Assembly (NCBI GenBank): GCA_030710605.1 | Contig: CP092863.1 | Location: 110,602,426 to 110,666,425 of the forward strand | DNA length: 64,000 nucleotides | Source: Cordylochernes scorpioides | Taxonomy: Eukaryota > Arthropoda > Arachnida > Pseudoscorpiones > Chernetidae | Reading direction: 5' to 3' | Part shown: positions 1 to 10,900 of the stretch, piece after piece | Position numbering within the stretch: position 1 is the first letter of the stretch | Layout of the letters: each line of letters starts with the position of its first letter | Program-made: the position numbers and the translations under genes | The notes under the pieces: model-generated | What the model was told of the DNA's origin: nothing | The model's database searches: none | What the model saw: only the letters and a program-made list of their open reading frames with translations

Positions 1-1774
1 ATGTCACTTGGAAACTGGTGTTTTGTGAGTTTCTTTATAAGGCCATTATGCCAAACTTTATCAAATGCTTTCGCAAAATCTAGAAAGACAGCACCTACCA
101 CTTCCTTGTGGGATCTTCTTATCTGGATGTAGTCCAGAACTGCAATGAGTTGGTGAGTTGTTGAATGCCCCCTTCTAAATCCGAATTGCTGCGGAATGAT
201 GAAGTTAGAGTTGTCCAAGTACATCTGAAGTCTACGTAAAATAATTCTTTCGTAAATTTTGCCGATGGTGGGGAGGAGGCTGATAGGTCTTAGATCTTCA
301 GGGGATTTAGCAGATTTTTTTGGAATTGGAATTATGATAGCATGCTTCCAGACTTTGGGGTAGTAACACAAGTGCAGTGCGGCGTTGAATACTCCAGCTA
401 GGAATACAATCCATTTGATGGGAAGATTCTTGGCCATTTGCGGAGTGATATTGTCATGGCCAGGAGCTTTGTGGTTAGCTAAGTATTTAATCACTTCTTT
501 GACTTCATTTGGTGTCGTCATTGTGAGCATTTTTTCTTGTTGGTGATTATAAGTTATATTTGGTTGGTCTTCTTTTTCCTTGGAGAACTGGTTGGAGAAG
601 TGTTCTGCAAGTTCATTTCCGATTTCTTTGTCGGTCAATAAGGTTTTGCCGTTCGTTACTAAGCTTGAGATCCTTTCCGTTTTTTTCCTGATGGGTTTTG
701 TTTTTCTCCAGAAGTCCTTTGGGCTTGATTCAATCTTGTGTATGAATTGATTCCAGTTCTCGGTGGAGTCGGATTTGAGGGCTTTGTTAACTTTTCCCTG
801 TAGGTTTAAATAAATGGCTCTATGGGCTGGATCCCAGGTTGCTTGCCATCTCTTACGAGCTTTATTCTTTTCTTTTATCAAGGCCTTGGTCGAGGGGTTC
901 TGTTTTGATGAAGAGGATGATATAACTGTGTTTTTCGAGTAGCTGTTGTAGATTTTATCATTTAGTATGGTCACTGCTGAGTCAATATTGGCTTCCGTTT
1001 TCAAGGGTACTCTAGGAGGCGTACTGGAAATTAAGTCTTGTTGGAAGTGTACCCAGTTAGTGAGTCGGCAAGCCCTAGTCGTGAATTCATCCTTCGGGCA
1101 GGTCAGCTCTAGGATTACTGGGAGGTGATCTGAAGATAAGGCATCCAGGGTCTTAATCCTCGAAGTCCAGGGGATGTTTCTAAGAATTGCGATGTCTAGA
1201 AAGTCTGGATTACCCAAAGGACTGTAGTGCGTGGGTGAAGAAGGTGCGACAATGTCCAGGTTTTCTTTTTCGGAAAAATTATGAAGCATGGTTCCGCTAT
1301 TATTGGAGGTTCTTGAGCCCCAAAGAGGGTGCTTGGAGTTCCAGTCTCCTGCAGCGATTACTGATTGATTATTCTCTAACAAGAGATTCAGATCTTCCTC
1401 CAGGAGTGGTAGATCGGGTTTCTTATAGATTGACGATATCTGCACTACTGCCCTTCCATCTGGTTTCATTAGAATTGTGGTGTTTTCCATGTTAGATGTT
1501 TGAATCAGCACTTTTTTATATTTAAGATAGTTTTTTAGAATTATTGCCGTTCCACCGCCCCTTCCAACGATTCTATCGTCTCTTATTGTCTGATAGTTTC
1601 TGAGTTTGAGGTCGACAGATGGTTTTAAGTGTGTTTCACTGAGCAGTGCCATGTCTATTGAGTTTTCTTCTAAAAAATGTAGAAATTCTTCTTTTTTGAG
1701 TTTGATTCCGTTGCAATTCCAGAAAACGATTTTCAAAGGTAATTTGCCTTTGTAAGTAAGTTTTGATAATTTCT
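1..1774 (-). CDS. LINE ORF2 (endonuclease-reverse transcriptase), Jockey-like, runs off the left edge
   Basis: Reading the minus strand down from about 1774 gives one open frame to position 1. Its N-terminal half is an APE-type endonuclease: it starts KIVFWNCNGI, then LLSETHL, AAGDWNSKH and SSDHLPV, which are the expected metal-binding and catalytic blocks. A reverse transcriptase follows: LRPISLLPTIGKIYERI, QQFGFRRGHSTTHQL and GAVFLDFAKAFDKVWH (motif A). The frame is the same near 1719, 906 and 60, and I met no stop, so the in-window part looks intact. The 3' part with the YxDD box lies outside the window. It overlaps the end of ORF1 in another frame and lacks an ATG near its start, so it is probably translated by reinitiation or frameshifting from ORF1; that is inference from the family. 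Being a LINE it would nick DNA and prime cDNA synthesis at the target. Confidence 0.9.
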
Positions 1775-2931
1775 AATAACTTTTCGCACAGTTCCCTGGT
1801 GTCAGAACGAGTAGTTTTCTTTTTTGCAGTTTCAGCGTAACTTGCCTTTTGTTTTTCAACAGTTGCTTCTTCTGTTTTAGTGGAGCTTGCTTGAGGTATG
1901 GTGTTAGGGGAGTTTTGTCTGGGAGGCTTTAGCTGCTGTTGTTGTGGCTTCGGAAAATTTTGGCATCCGCGGTAATTGGCTGTGTGCGCCTCTCCACAGT
2001 TAGCGCACTTTGGTGGGAGCTGTTTCGACTTTCTTGGACAATCCTTCGAATGGTGTTCTTCAGCACACTTGACGCATTTGGGCTTCAAAAAACAGTTTAG
2101 CTGGCCATGCCCAAAGCCCTGGCAGTTAAAGCATTGGGTCACTCGTTTTGTAGTCCTGAATGATTCCACGACTATTTTTTGGTAAAGTATTTCGGTTATT
2201 CCATAGATTCGTTTATTTTGTTCATTTTTCGGTAGCTCTACTAGGACTATATTCATCGGTATTTTGGTCGATTGTCTATGGAGTCTTTTGACAATGACCT
2301 CAGTAAAGCCCATTGAGACCAGTTCAGTTACGACGTCTTCTTCTTTGAAGGCTGTTGTTACCCCCTTCAATACCACTTTCAGTGGTTTTTCCTCCTGTAG
2401 TCTGTAGGAATATCCTCCATTATTTTTTTGTACATACTCCCTGATTTTTTTGAAGTCGCCTATGTTTTTCGATTTAATTATGTGCTTTTTGCCAGAAATC
2501 GTGACTTGGAATGGTTCCGTGCACAAGCCTTTTAGTTCTTGGCAAAGAAGCTTCCAATCTGCTACATTTTCTGCAATAACAGGAGGAATTCTCGGTTTTT
2601 TCACGTTAGTGACTGTGGTCCATGGGCCATCGTTGTCGTTATTTTCTTCGTCTTGAGGTGGGTGAGCTGTGTTCATTTGTTGAGAAATTCCAGTGGCGGG
2701 ACTTTGTTCATCGATGTCCATTCTAGGCGTCTTCAGATTACGCTCGCTCCTAGTTGGCGATCTTGAGTCATCCGATTGGGAGCCGCGAGTTCTCTTCTTT
2801 GATTGAACCGTTTCCTCAAGCTTATACTCGATTCCACATTTGTCTAGGATCTTCGTTATTAAGGAGGCTTCGATTATGCATAGTTTCTCGCCGGTTGGTC
2901 CGATCGTCGATTTAATTACAATCGGTGGCAT
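1636..2931 (-). CDS. LINE ORF1, Jockey-type nucleic-acid-binding Gag-like protein
   Basis: This 431-residue frame begins with an ATG at 2931. The N-terminal third is polar and low-complexity (KKRTRGSQSDDSRSPTRSE). A PRE_C2HC-like region follows around residues 180-260 (LKGVTTAFKEEDVVTEL, then LVELPKN). Three zinc knuckles come next: CFNCQGFGHGQLNC (CX2CX4HX4C), CVKCAEEHHSKDC and CANCGEAHTANYRGC. The C-terminus is basic and Q-rich. This order is what ORF1 of Jockey or X-element LINEs shows; the protein binds the element's RNA to form the transposition particle. Its 3' end overlaps ORF2. The frame is unbroken, so this insertion may be fairly young. The 5' UTR is short, since a different repeat starts at 3003. 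Confidence 0.92.
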   Translation of the reverse strand: MPPIVIKSTIGPTGEKLCIIEASLITKILDKCGIEYKLEETVQSKKRTRGSQSDDSRSPTRSERNLKTPRMDIDEQSPATGISQQMNTAHPPQDEENNDNDGPWTTVTNVKKPRIPPVIAENVADWKLLCQELKGLCTEPFQVTISGKKHIIKSKNIGDFKKIREYVQKNNGGYSYRLQEEKPLKVVLKGVTTAFKEEDVVTELVSMGFTEVIVKRLHRQSTKIPMNIVLVELPKNEQNKRIYGITEILYQKIVVESFRTTKRVTQCFNCQGFGHGQLNCFLKPKCVKCAEEHHSKDCPRKSKQLPPKCANCGEAHTANYRGCQNFPKPQQQQLKPPRQNSPNTIPQASSTKTEEATVEKQKASYAETAKKKTTRSDTRELCEKLLEIIKTYLQRQITFENRFLELQRNQTQKRRISTFFRRKLNRHGTAQ

Positions 2932-3002
2932 ATTATTTACTTGCGGATTTTTTTTATTGATCCAACACTCAGCACTTTATTTGTTCAAATTTTGTTTATA
3001 TA

Positions 3003-3179
3003 CCGTTAAACCTGTCTACAGCGCCCCCTCTAAATAGCACCTCCCTCTCTATAGCGCCCGATTTTAAATACGTAGTACAATGTGATTTACATTAAAAGTG
3101 ACCTGTTTATAGCACTCCCTCTCTATAGCACCCTATTTTGGTGAGTCCCAAGAGGGGGCGCTATAGATAGGTTTAAATG
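3003..3179. repeat. MITE with CAGTTAAACCTGTCTATAG termini, copy 1
   Basis: A short element with inverted ends (CCGTTAAACCTGTCTA on the left, ATAGGTTTAAATG on the right) flanked by TA. Inside are alternating CTCTATAGC blocks. It belongs to the family best preserved at 30244-30420. The TA target and CAGT-type ends suggest a pogo/Tigger-related MITE (inference). Confidence 0.75.
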
Positions 3180-3412
3180 TATCTCTATTTGCTCTGCGCT
3201 CCAGGAACCTGGGGTTATAAATAGCATATCTTTCTCAGTTATATTCAGAGATCTGGAAAAATTTGTAATTTCCTTGTTAAAATTAATTGGTTTTGTGATT
3301 ACTCTTTCTTGTCTGACTTATAATCTTGATATGACCAATCGAATATTGATATGAAGCAAGCCCACCAAGACGGCTAAACAATATTAATCGATTTTACGAA
3401 AAATTATGACAT

Positions 3413-3660
3413 AATTAAAAAGGCATATATTGGATCAAAATATCATTTATTTTACCAATATTTCAGTTGGCTGAACGCCAACCTTTATCAAGGTGTTATA
3501 ACATATTTAATGTTTGTCAACAACAAACTCAGCGCCACATAACGTCAACAGAATTAAGTTTTAAAAACTTGTTATAACACCTTGATAAAGGTAGGCGTTC
3601 AGCCAACTGATATATTGGTAAAATAAATAATATTTTGATCCAATATATGCCTTTTTAATT
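3413..3660. repeat. Fold-back element, family FB1, copy 1
   Basis: Two arms of roughly 90 bp face each other: the left arm contains CAGTTGGCTGAACGCCAACC and TTTATCAAGG, and the right arm carries the reverse complements (GGTAGGCGTTCAGCCAACTG, CCTTGATAAA). The spacer of about 60 bp contains AACTCAGCGCCACATAACG. There is no open frame. Other copies or fragments: 7107-7417, 14400-14625, 16970-17050 and 57265-57370. Confidence 0.85.
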
Positions 3661-4344
3661 AAAGATTTATTTATGGATTGCTCTATTTTCAAAACAATTA
3701 CTGATATAATGAGAGTGAAATGAAGTTCATTTTTGAAATCAGAACATAAAATAACATAGATATCAGTTAAAAATTTCTCTTGAATAAAAAAATCAATGTA
3801 TTAGGCCTGTATTATTTCTATTTGCTTATTCTCGATGACAATACATTATTTCTACTTGCTTAATCACGATGACAATGTTATTTTTTTTTTCGAATTTTTA
3901 AATTGGATCTCTCTGCATCTTTATTTATACATTCGACAATTTCTTGATAAACTATGAATACTTACCTATTATTTTTCTTTATTTATTTTCATTTTGCTTC
4001 TTTTCTATAAGACCGGTGGTCTTAATAAAGTTTTATGTGTGACCTTTGCAAGGTCAAACTTTGCTCAACGTCGTTCTAGACCTGCTGTTATCATTACAGG
4101 CATTCTTCTAGCTCTCTGTAAAAGTAAAATTCTGTCCAAATGGTTGTCCATGTAGATTGAGGAAAACTCCTATCGCAGAGATAACAATGATAATAATGAT
4201 ATATTAACAAACGATTCTCAAAATTAAATTGGCCAATATGAAAAAAATTGGGATTTTGGGAAAATAAAAATCTATATACACTCGGAAAAAAATGTAATCA
4301 GAAAACTCCAGCATTAACAGGATTATAGTGTTTGAATCAATAAA

Positions 4345-4466
4345 AATAAAAGAAAATAATACCTAATCCAAATAATTTATTAGTGTGTGACGTTTCGGTA
4401 ACAATGCTGTTGCCGAGACGTCACACACTAATAAATTATTTGGATTAGGTCTTATTTTCTTTTATT
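4345..4466. repeat. Short fold-back element, family FB2
   Basis: A near-perfect palindrome. The left arm runs through CCTAATCCAAATAATTTATT, then AGTGTGTGACGTTTCGG; the right arm is the reverse complement. The centre reads GGTAACAATGCTGTTGCC. Related pieces are near 19860-19910 and 30422-30560, where only the core hairpin and flanks are shared. Confidence 0.8.
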
Positions 4467-4599
4467 ATAATCTATAATCCAAATTGTGCTTTATCACGAA
4501 TCGATAAAAAATAATCAATCGCTATTTAAGGCCATTTATAAAATAAATTGTAGTTTTAGAGATCAATTTTAGTGGCCACTGGTCGGATTTGAGGCGTGG

Positions 4600-4880
4600 T
4601 CGTTAAAGATGAGTGGTTTTTAAAGAGAAGTAGTCGTTTAAGAGGAGTGGTTGTTAAAAAGGAGTAGTTGTTGAAGAGGAATGATTGTTATATGAAAAGG
4701 CGTGGTCTTTAAAGAGGCGTTGTTGTTAAAGATGAGTGGGCGTCAAAAAGGAATGGTCGTTAAAGTCGCATGGTTGTCAAAGAGGCGTGATTATTAAAGT
4801 GGAGTAGTTGTTGAAGAGGTGTGGTCGTTAAAGTGGGATAGTTGTTAAAAAGGCGTGGTCGTTAAAGGGGCAAATAGTTT
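4600..4880. repeat. Degenerate short tandem repeat
   Basis: About fifteen diverged units of roughly 17-20 bp around the pattern GTGGTTGTTAAAGAGGAGT. There is no coding potential. Confidence 0.6.
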
Positions 4881-5271
4881 TACAGTAGCTACTAATTCAA
4901 GTTATAGACTCCATCAATATTTTAAAAGTTTATTGTCCTTTACATCTCTCAACGACCAAATGTCGTCTTTTTCAAAAGATAGAAAGCTTATTAGAGAAAT
5001 GTTAGCAAAGACAACACCTCACCAATAACCTTTCTACCTTTATTGAAAAAGAACGACAATGGATAGCCGAAACGTCAAAGAACAATAAACCTTTATAAAA
5101 AGGTTGATGAAGTCTTCAGCTTGAGTTAATCAAAAATCAACCTACAATTAGAGGATATTCTTTATGGTAATTAGTAAAAAGTTCAAATTTTCTGATATTA
5201 ATGCAAAATTGAGTTTTTTTTTCATTGAGATCTATAGATTTTGTAGAAATATTAGCCCCCTTTATTGAGAC

Positions 5272-5780
5272 ATACACTCATGGACAAAACTTAAGGAAGT
5301 TGTACCTTTTAGCATGTATATCGGGATTCAGACAATAACTCTGAAAGATACACTCATGGACAAAACTTAAGGAAGTTGTACCTTTTAGAATGTATATCGG
5401 GATTCAGACAATATCTCTGAAAGATACACTCATGGACAAAACTCAAGAAAGTTGTACCTTTTAGCATGTATATCGGGATTCTGACAATAACTCTGAAAGA
5501 TACACTCATGGACAAAACTTAAGGAAGTTGTACCTTTTATCATGTATATCGGGATTCAGACAATAGCTCTGAAAGATACACTCATGGACAAAACTTAAGG
5601 AAGTTGTACCTTTTAGCATGTATATCGGTATTCAGACAATAACTCTGAAAGATATTACAGTAACCTTTATTGAAGACACACAAGATAACCAAGTGTGAAC
5701 AACCTCTGTCTCCTTAAAAAAAAAACGGATAACCGGCGACTTTAAAATAGGAAACTTTCTTAAGTTTTGTCAATGAGTGC
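5272..5780 (+). repeat. TIR element with 76-bp tandem array, copy 1
   Basis: About five 76-bp units begin CACTCATGGACAAAACTTAA and end CTCTGAAAGATA. After the last unit a unique tail (TTATTGAAGACACACAAG) runs to an inverted copy of the unit start, ending TTTTGTCAATGAGTGCAG near 5780. The array is therefore one end of an element whose terminal inverted repeat is the first 20 or so bases of each monomer. TA precedes each monomer, as for Tc1/mariner-like ends. Other arrays: 14764-15320, 21070-21578, 44836-46512 and 60597-61345. Confidence 0.8.
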
Positions 5781-5789
5781 AGTCCTATA

Positions 5790-6340
5790 CATGGATTTAC
5801 CACTGAATTTACAAATCAAAAAGAATAAAAAAGTAAAAGCTAATCCCATTTAATTATAATAATAAAATTTATATACAGAAAAACCTAATTAAAACAATTA
5901 AACTTATAAACAAATTGGCTTAGGTAATTCCGAAATAAACAAAAGTTATAAATATTATATTCATTATTAAGTTGTTAAAGTGATAATCCTGTTGAAGGAT
6001 TGACAGGTTCCGAAAGCTTGAAAATAAAAACTTGCACAAGAAACTTAACCCTGGAAGCTTAATTTATTTTATAATATTATAAATCAGAGAAGAACGTTTA
6101 TTTATTAAAAAAGAATAAAAACATTAAAATTATTTGCATAACTACATACATATTCAGATCTTTCGTCTTTAAAAAAAAAAATCCTCAGCTAAAATGAACG
6201 AAGGTTATAAAAAATCTGAAGCAGAACTTATTTACAGTATTTGAATTCATAGAAAGCGAAATACAGAAGGAAATAATGACAAAGAAAAAGAATTATGACA
6301 ATCATGTTAAGTTTTGTTATCAAAATACGAAAATATTATA
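5790..6340. other. AT-rich interval without recognised gene
   Basis: AT-rich DNA. The only notable piece is a hairpin near 5990-6020 of the form CCTGTTGAAGGA ... TCCGAAAGC, also seen near 17081. No reading frame of interest was seen. Confidence 0.6.
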
Positions 6341-6349
6341 GACGCGTAT

Positions 6350-6740
6350 GATTCTTTTTCAAAATAAATAATTTCTACTGTCCTTACTGCAATGGAAAAA
6401 TTAATGGGAGGGCCTGGTTCATCAGTGGTGAACCCTCCCAGCGGTTTCGACAGTTTAATCTACCATACTGCTGTTATATTGCATTTTTCGAACTTCCTTT
6501 TATAGTGATACTGTTGCTAGACTCTTAGAATGGGTATTTTAAATTAACTATGGACATAAGCTTTGAGGACAGTAGAATTACATTCAATATTGCTTTGTTT
6601 TAATCTACCATACCACTGTTATATTGCATTTTTTCGATCTTCCTTTTATAGTGATACTGATGCTAGACTCTTAGAATGGGTATTTTTAGATGAACTATGG
6701 ACATAAGCTTTGAGGACAGCAGAATTACATATAATTAAAA
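6350..6740. repeat. Dispersed repeat family D1, with internal duplication
   Basis: The segment from GGAGGGCCTGGTTCATC through CCTCCCAGCGGTTTCG recurs at 40530, 48450, 49970, 56095, 61500 and 62510. Here the following block (TGTTATATTGCATTTTTCG and onward) is present twice, at about 6463-6575 and 6602-6725. It has no coding potential. Confidence 0.7.
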
Positions 6741-7106
6741 ATATATATGTTTTGTTATATAAACACCGAAAAAGTACATATACTATTGACAAAAATAAAC
6801 TAAAAATTTATATTTATGTGCATCAAAAAAGTGAAAACGCTAAATATATATTTTTTGAATACTCAATATAGTTTCTTAGCACTTTTCATATTACAGTAGA
6901 ACTTGTATAAACCGAACACGTCTTCAATTCAAATTTTATCTTGGTCCCTAGAATTTCCTATAAATAGAATTTTCGTTTTTAATTCGAAATTTTGGATAAT
7001 TCGATTTTTTTGGTCACTTGGGCTTCGAATTAATCAAGTTTGGCAATAAATATATTAACAAATAGGGAGTATAATCCCTCCAAATATTTATAAATATATA
7101 CATATT

Positions 7107-7417
7107 TAATTAAAAATTCATATATTGGATCAAAATATCATTTATTTTACCAATATTTCAGTTGGCTGAACGCCAACCTTTATCAAGGTGTTATAATATT
7201 TTAAAGTGTGTCAACAACAAACTCAGCGCCACATAACGTCAACAGCATTAAGTTTTTAAAAATATTTTGTTATATTCAATGGGGAGAAAAAAATTGATAT
7301 ATATATTTATATTATGGACAAAATAATTTTATAACACCTTGATAAAGGTTGGCGTTCAGCCAACTGAAATATTGGTAAAATAAATGATATTTGATCCAAT
7401 ATATGCATTTTTAATTA
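7107..7417. repeat. Fold-back element FB1, copy 2
   Basis: The same arms as at 3413-3660 (CAGTTGGCTGAACGCCAACC and its reverse complement) with a longer AT-rich spacer containing an extra block around 7260-7320. Confidence 0.85.
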
Positions 7418-7419
7418 AA

Positions 7420-7970
7420 GATTTATCTATGGATTGCTTTATTTTCAAATATATTTACAATTTTTTTTCTATGTTCTGCTTAAATGACGCGTAACTCCCG
7501 AGGTAACAGTGTGAACTTGTTATAACTCTATAATGTTACTTAAAAAATTAAAACCTTTTGATATCCAAATAGTAATATTTTATATATATTTTTTAATTAT
7601 CATTAATTTACAACTATATTTCCTATAAATTATATTTAATTCTACTTATATATTTACATATTGGATTTACATATTTTTATCAATCCTAAATTTATTATAT
7701 ATCGTTAAATAATTCAAATAAACAAATATATAATTTCTTTATCTTTAATATTTCCAATCGTCAAAAAAAAAATTAAAAATGTTTTATTATTCTCTTTAGT
7801 ATATAAAAAATATATATCAATGAACGAAATTAACAATAAAAATCTATTAAAATGACAATAATCTGTTGTTTATTAAAAAAAAAAAAGAATATCATTTTAC
7901 ATGTTTATTTTCGACTAATCTAATATATCATTCTTATCTTTTTTTAAATATTTATTTTTAAAAAAGCTAA
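7420..7970. other. Upstream region of the eIF4G-like gene, very AT-rich
   Basis: Long A/T runs without repeats I could assign. It presumably holds the promoter and 5' UTR of the gene starting at 7974, but no single TATA or initiator element stands out from the background. Confidence 0.4.
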
Positions 7971-7973
7971 ATC

Positions 7974-10900
7974 ATGGGTAACAACCGTAGAAATAAGCGA
8001 GGTCAAAACTCCCAGAATCAACGAAATGAAGGAGTAACATCTTCAAGACCGAATGGACAAGATGGTCCATCCACTAATCGAAACGGGGCATCTAGACCAG
8101 CTACTGAACAAGATGTGCATCCTGAAAGACAAGATGAGTCCAATCAAACTATGTTCTCTTCAATAAAGGGAGGACCACCAACTGAACAAGCTTGGGCACC
8201 TTCAAGACAGGATGGGCCACCTACAAACCGTGCATCGGTACCTTCAAGACAGGATGGGCCACCTACAAACCGTGCATGGGCACCAAGACAGGATGGGCCA
8301 CCTACAAACCGTGCATCGGTACCTTCAAGACAGGATGGGCCACCTACAAACCGTGCATGGGCACTAAGACAGGATGGGCCACCTACAAACCGTGCATGGG
8401 CACCAAGACAGGATGGGCCACCTACAAACCGTGCATGGGCACCAAGACAGGATGGGCCACCTACAAAACCGAGCTTGGGAATCTTCAAGGCAAGAGGGAC
8501 CACGTACAAACCGTGCATGGGGATCTTCAAGGCAGGATGGGCCACCAACAAACCGTGCATGGGGATCTTCAAGACAGGATGGGCCACCTTCAAACCGAGC
8601 TTGGGCATCTTCAAGACAGGATGGGCCACCTAAAAACCATGCATGGACATCTCAAAGGCAGCCAAATCCACCTACAAGCCAAGCTGAACCATCTACAAGA
8701 CTGGCCGGGCCATCTACAAACCAACCTGGACAATCCACAAGACAAGCCGGGCCATCTACAAACCAACCTGGACAATCCACAAGGCAAGATAGGGGACCTA
8801 GAAGAGATCAAGCTGGACCATCTCCAAAACCAGCTGTAGACTTTATCCAAGGAGTGATAGCACAAGCCCGAAAAGAACAAGATGAATGGCAGGAAGTTAA
8901 GAGCAAGAGGGATCGACGTGGACCGATGTCTACTGCCAGGGAAGAAAACAGACCGTCAGGAAATGATTTCCGAACCAATCGCAGAAGATACGATCATCAA
9001 GATAATAGAAGACATGGCAATAACAATTTCCAACAAGATAGATGTGCTTCCAACGGAAGAAATGGTAATCAGAGGCCGTTAAATCAAGATTGGAATAAAT
9101 CAGCACCAAGTTGGAAACATCCTGAAGAAAAGAAGCAAGAAGAAAATAAACCAATTTCCGAAAAGGTACCAGCCATAAATGCTGAAGTCATGACGAAACC
9201 CGAGCCTAAGCCTACAGATCTAAAATCGAGCCCTAAAGCTGAAGAAAAAAGTCCAGATCAACCATCAAAAGTCACCATTGAGCCTGAAATCGAAACTCCA
9301 GCTCAACCATCGGAAATCGTTATTGAAAATGAAGTCAAAAAGGAAATTCCATCTCAACAGCCATCGGAAGTCCCCAGTGAACTTGAAGTCAAAAAAGAAA
9401 AAAATCCAGCTCAAACATCGGAAGCTACCAATGATTCTGGGGTCAAAAAGAAAATTCCTGAGCCTGAAATCGAAGCTCCAGCTTTACCATCGGAAATAGT
9501 CATTGAACCTGAAGTTAAAAAGGAAAATATCGCAGCTCAAACATCGGAAGCCACCGATGATTCTGAAGTCATAAAGGAACTTCATATTCCTGAGCCTGAA
9601 ATCGAAGCCCCAACTCAACTATCCAAAGTCGTCATTGAACCTGAAGTCAACCAAGCTCCAGCCCAACCATTGGAATCCACCATTGAACCTGAAGTTAAAG
9701 AACCTCCAGCACAACCATCGGAAGTTATCATAAAGCCTGAAATCGAAGCTCAACCATCGGAAATCCCAATTGAGCCTGAGGTCACTTCATATTCCGAATC
9801 CATTCCCGAAATCAAAAAAGAAGAAACATCAGATCAGCCTTCTGAAGTCACCATCGAGCCGGAAGCCACTTCCAACTCTTTGAAAACAAATCCCGAAACC
9901 AAGGAAATCTCAGCTCCAATTTCCGAAATTGCCGTCAAACCTGAAGACTCCCCTGGACTCAAGGAAGAAACCCCAATTCCAAGTCCCGAAGTGACCAAAG
10001 AATCTGGACTTAAGTCCCAGAGTCTTCCTCCCATAGAAAAAAAGCAAAAGCTTCTCACCTATTCCAAGTTGGACATCTACAAACCCCGATTGGCCGCAAT
10101 TTCCAGAAAACCGCCTACAGAAATTAACATTTTAATTTCCCTTAATATTCAACGGATTCCATCAAGAAAAGATATAGAAAACTGGATCGAAGAGCTGAAT
10201 TACTTGAGCAAAATAGACAATTGGAGGCATTACGATGAGGTTGCTCTCCAAAAATCTGAAAATCCTTGGAAGAAAGTGGTAAATTCTGAAAACCAGAAGA
10301 ATGAAGTGAAGAACAAGATTATAGCCATCCTTAACAAACTGACTCCACAGAAATTTGAGAAGCTTTCAGAGGACTTTGTCAAGCTTGAGAGTGAAAAATG
10401 GTTATCCAATGATGAATTGGTAGACATTTTCCACGAACGTGCACTTGACGAGAAATTTTACCTCAAATATTACGTCAAATTGCTGCTTCTAATACCCCAA
10501 GACGTTAAAAACGGTCCCGGACAAAAAACAATTCAACAATTCATGCTGATGAATTGTCAAAAAGAATTTTTCAAAGTTTATACCGAGAAAGATCTTGAAA
10601 TTTGCAAAATTAAAGGAATTGATGATAAAGAATTGTACGTAAAAGAAAGAAAAATTTCAAACATCAAAATTCTCGGAGAATTACATCTCGTAGGCAAACT
10701 TCGTCTAAACGTTGTCGACGAATGTTTAAAGAAATTAATCGAAAATCCAACCGATTTTAACATTGACATTGCTATCAGCTTTTTGGAAGTTATTGGACCA
10801 AGTCTAGAAAGTATTCAGAGAGGAGCAACTCTCAACAGAGCTACGAATCAACTCGAAAAAGTCAGATCATCCAGTAAGGTATCAAACCGAATCAAATTCA

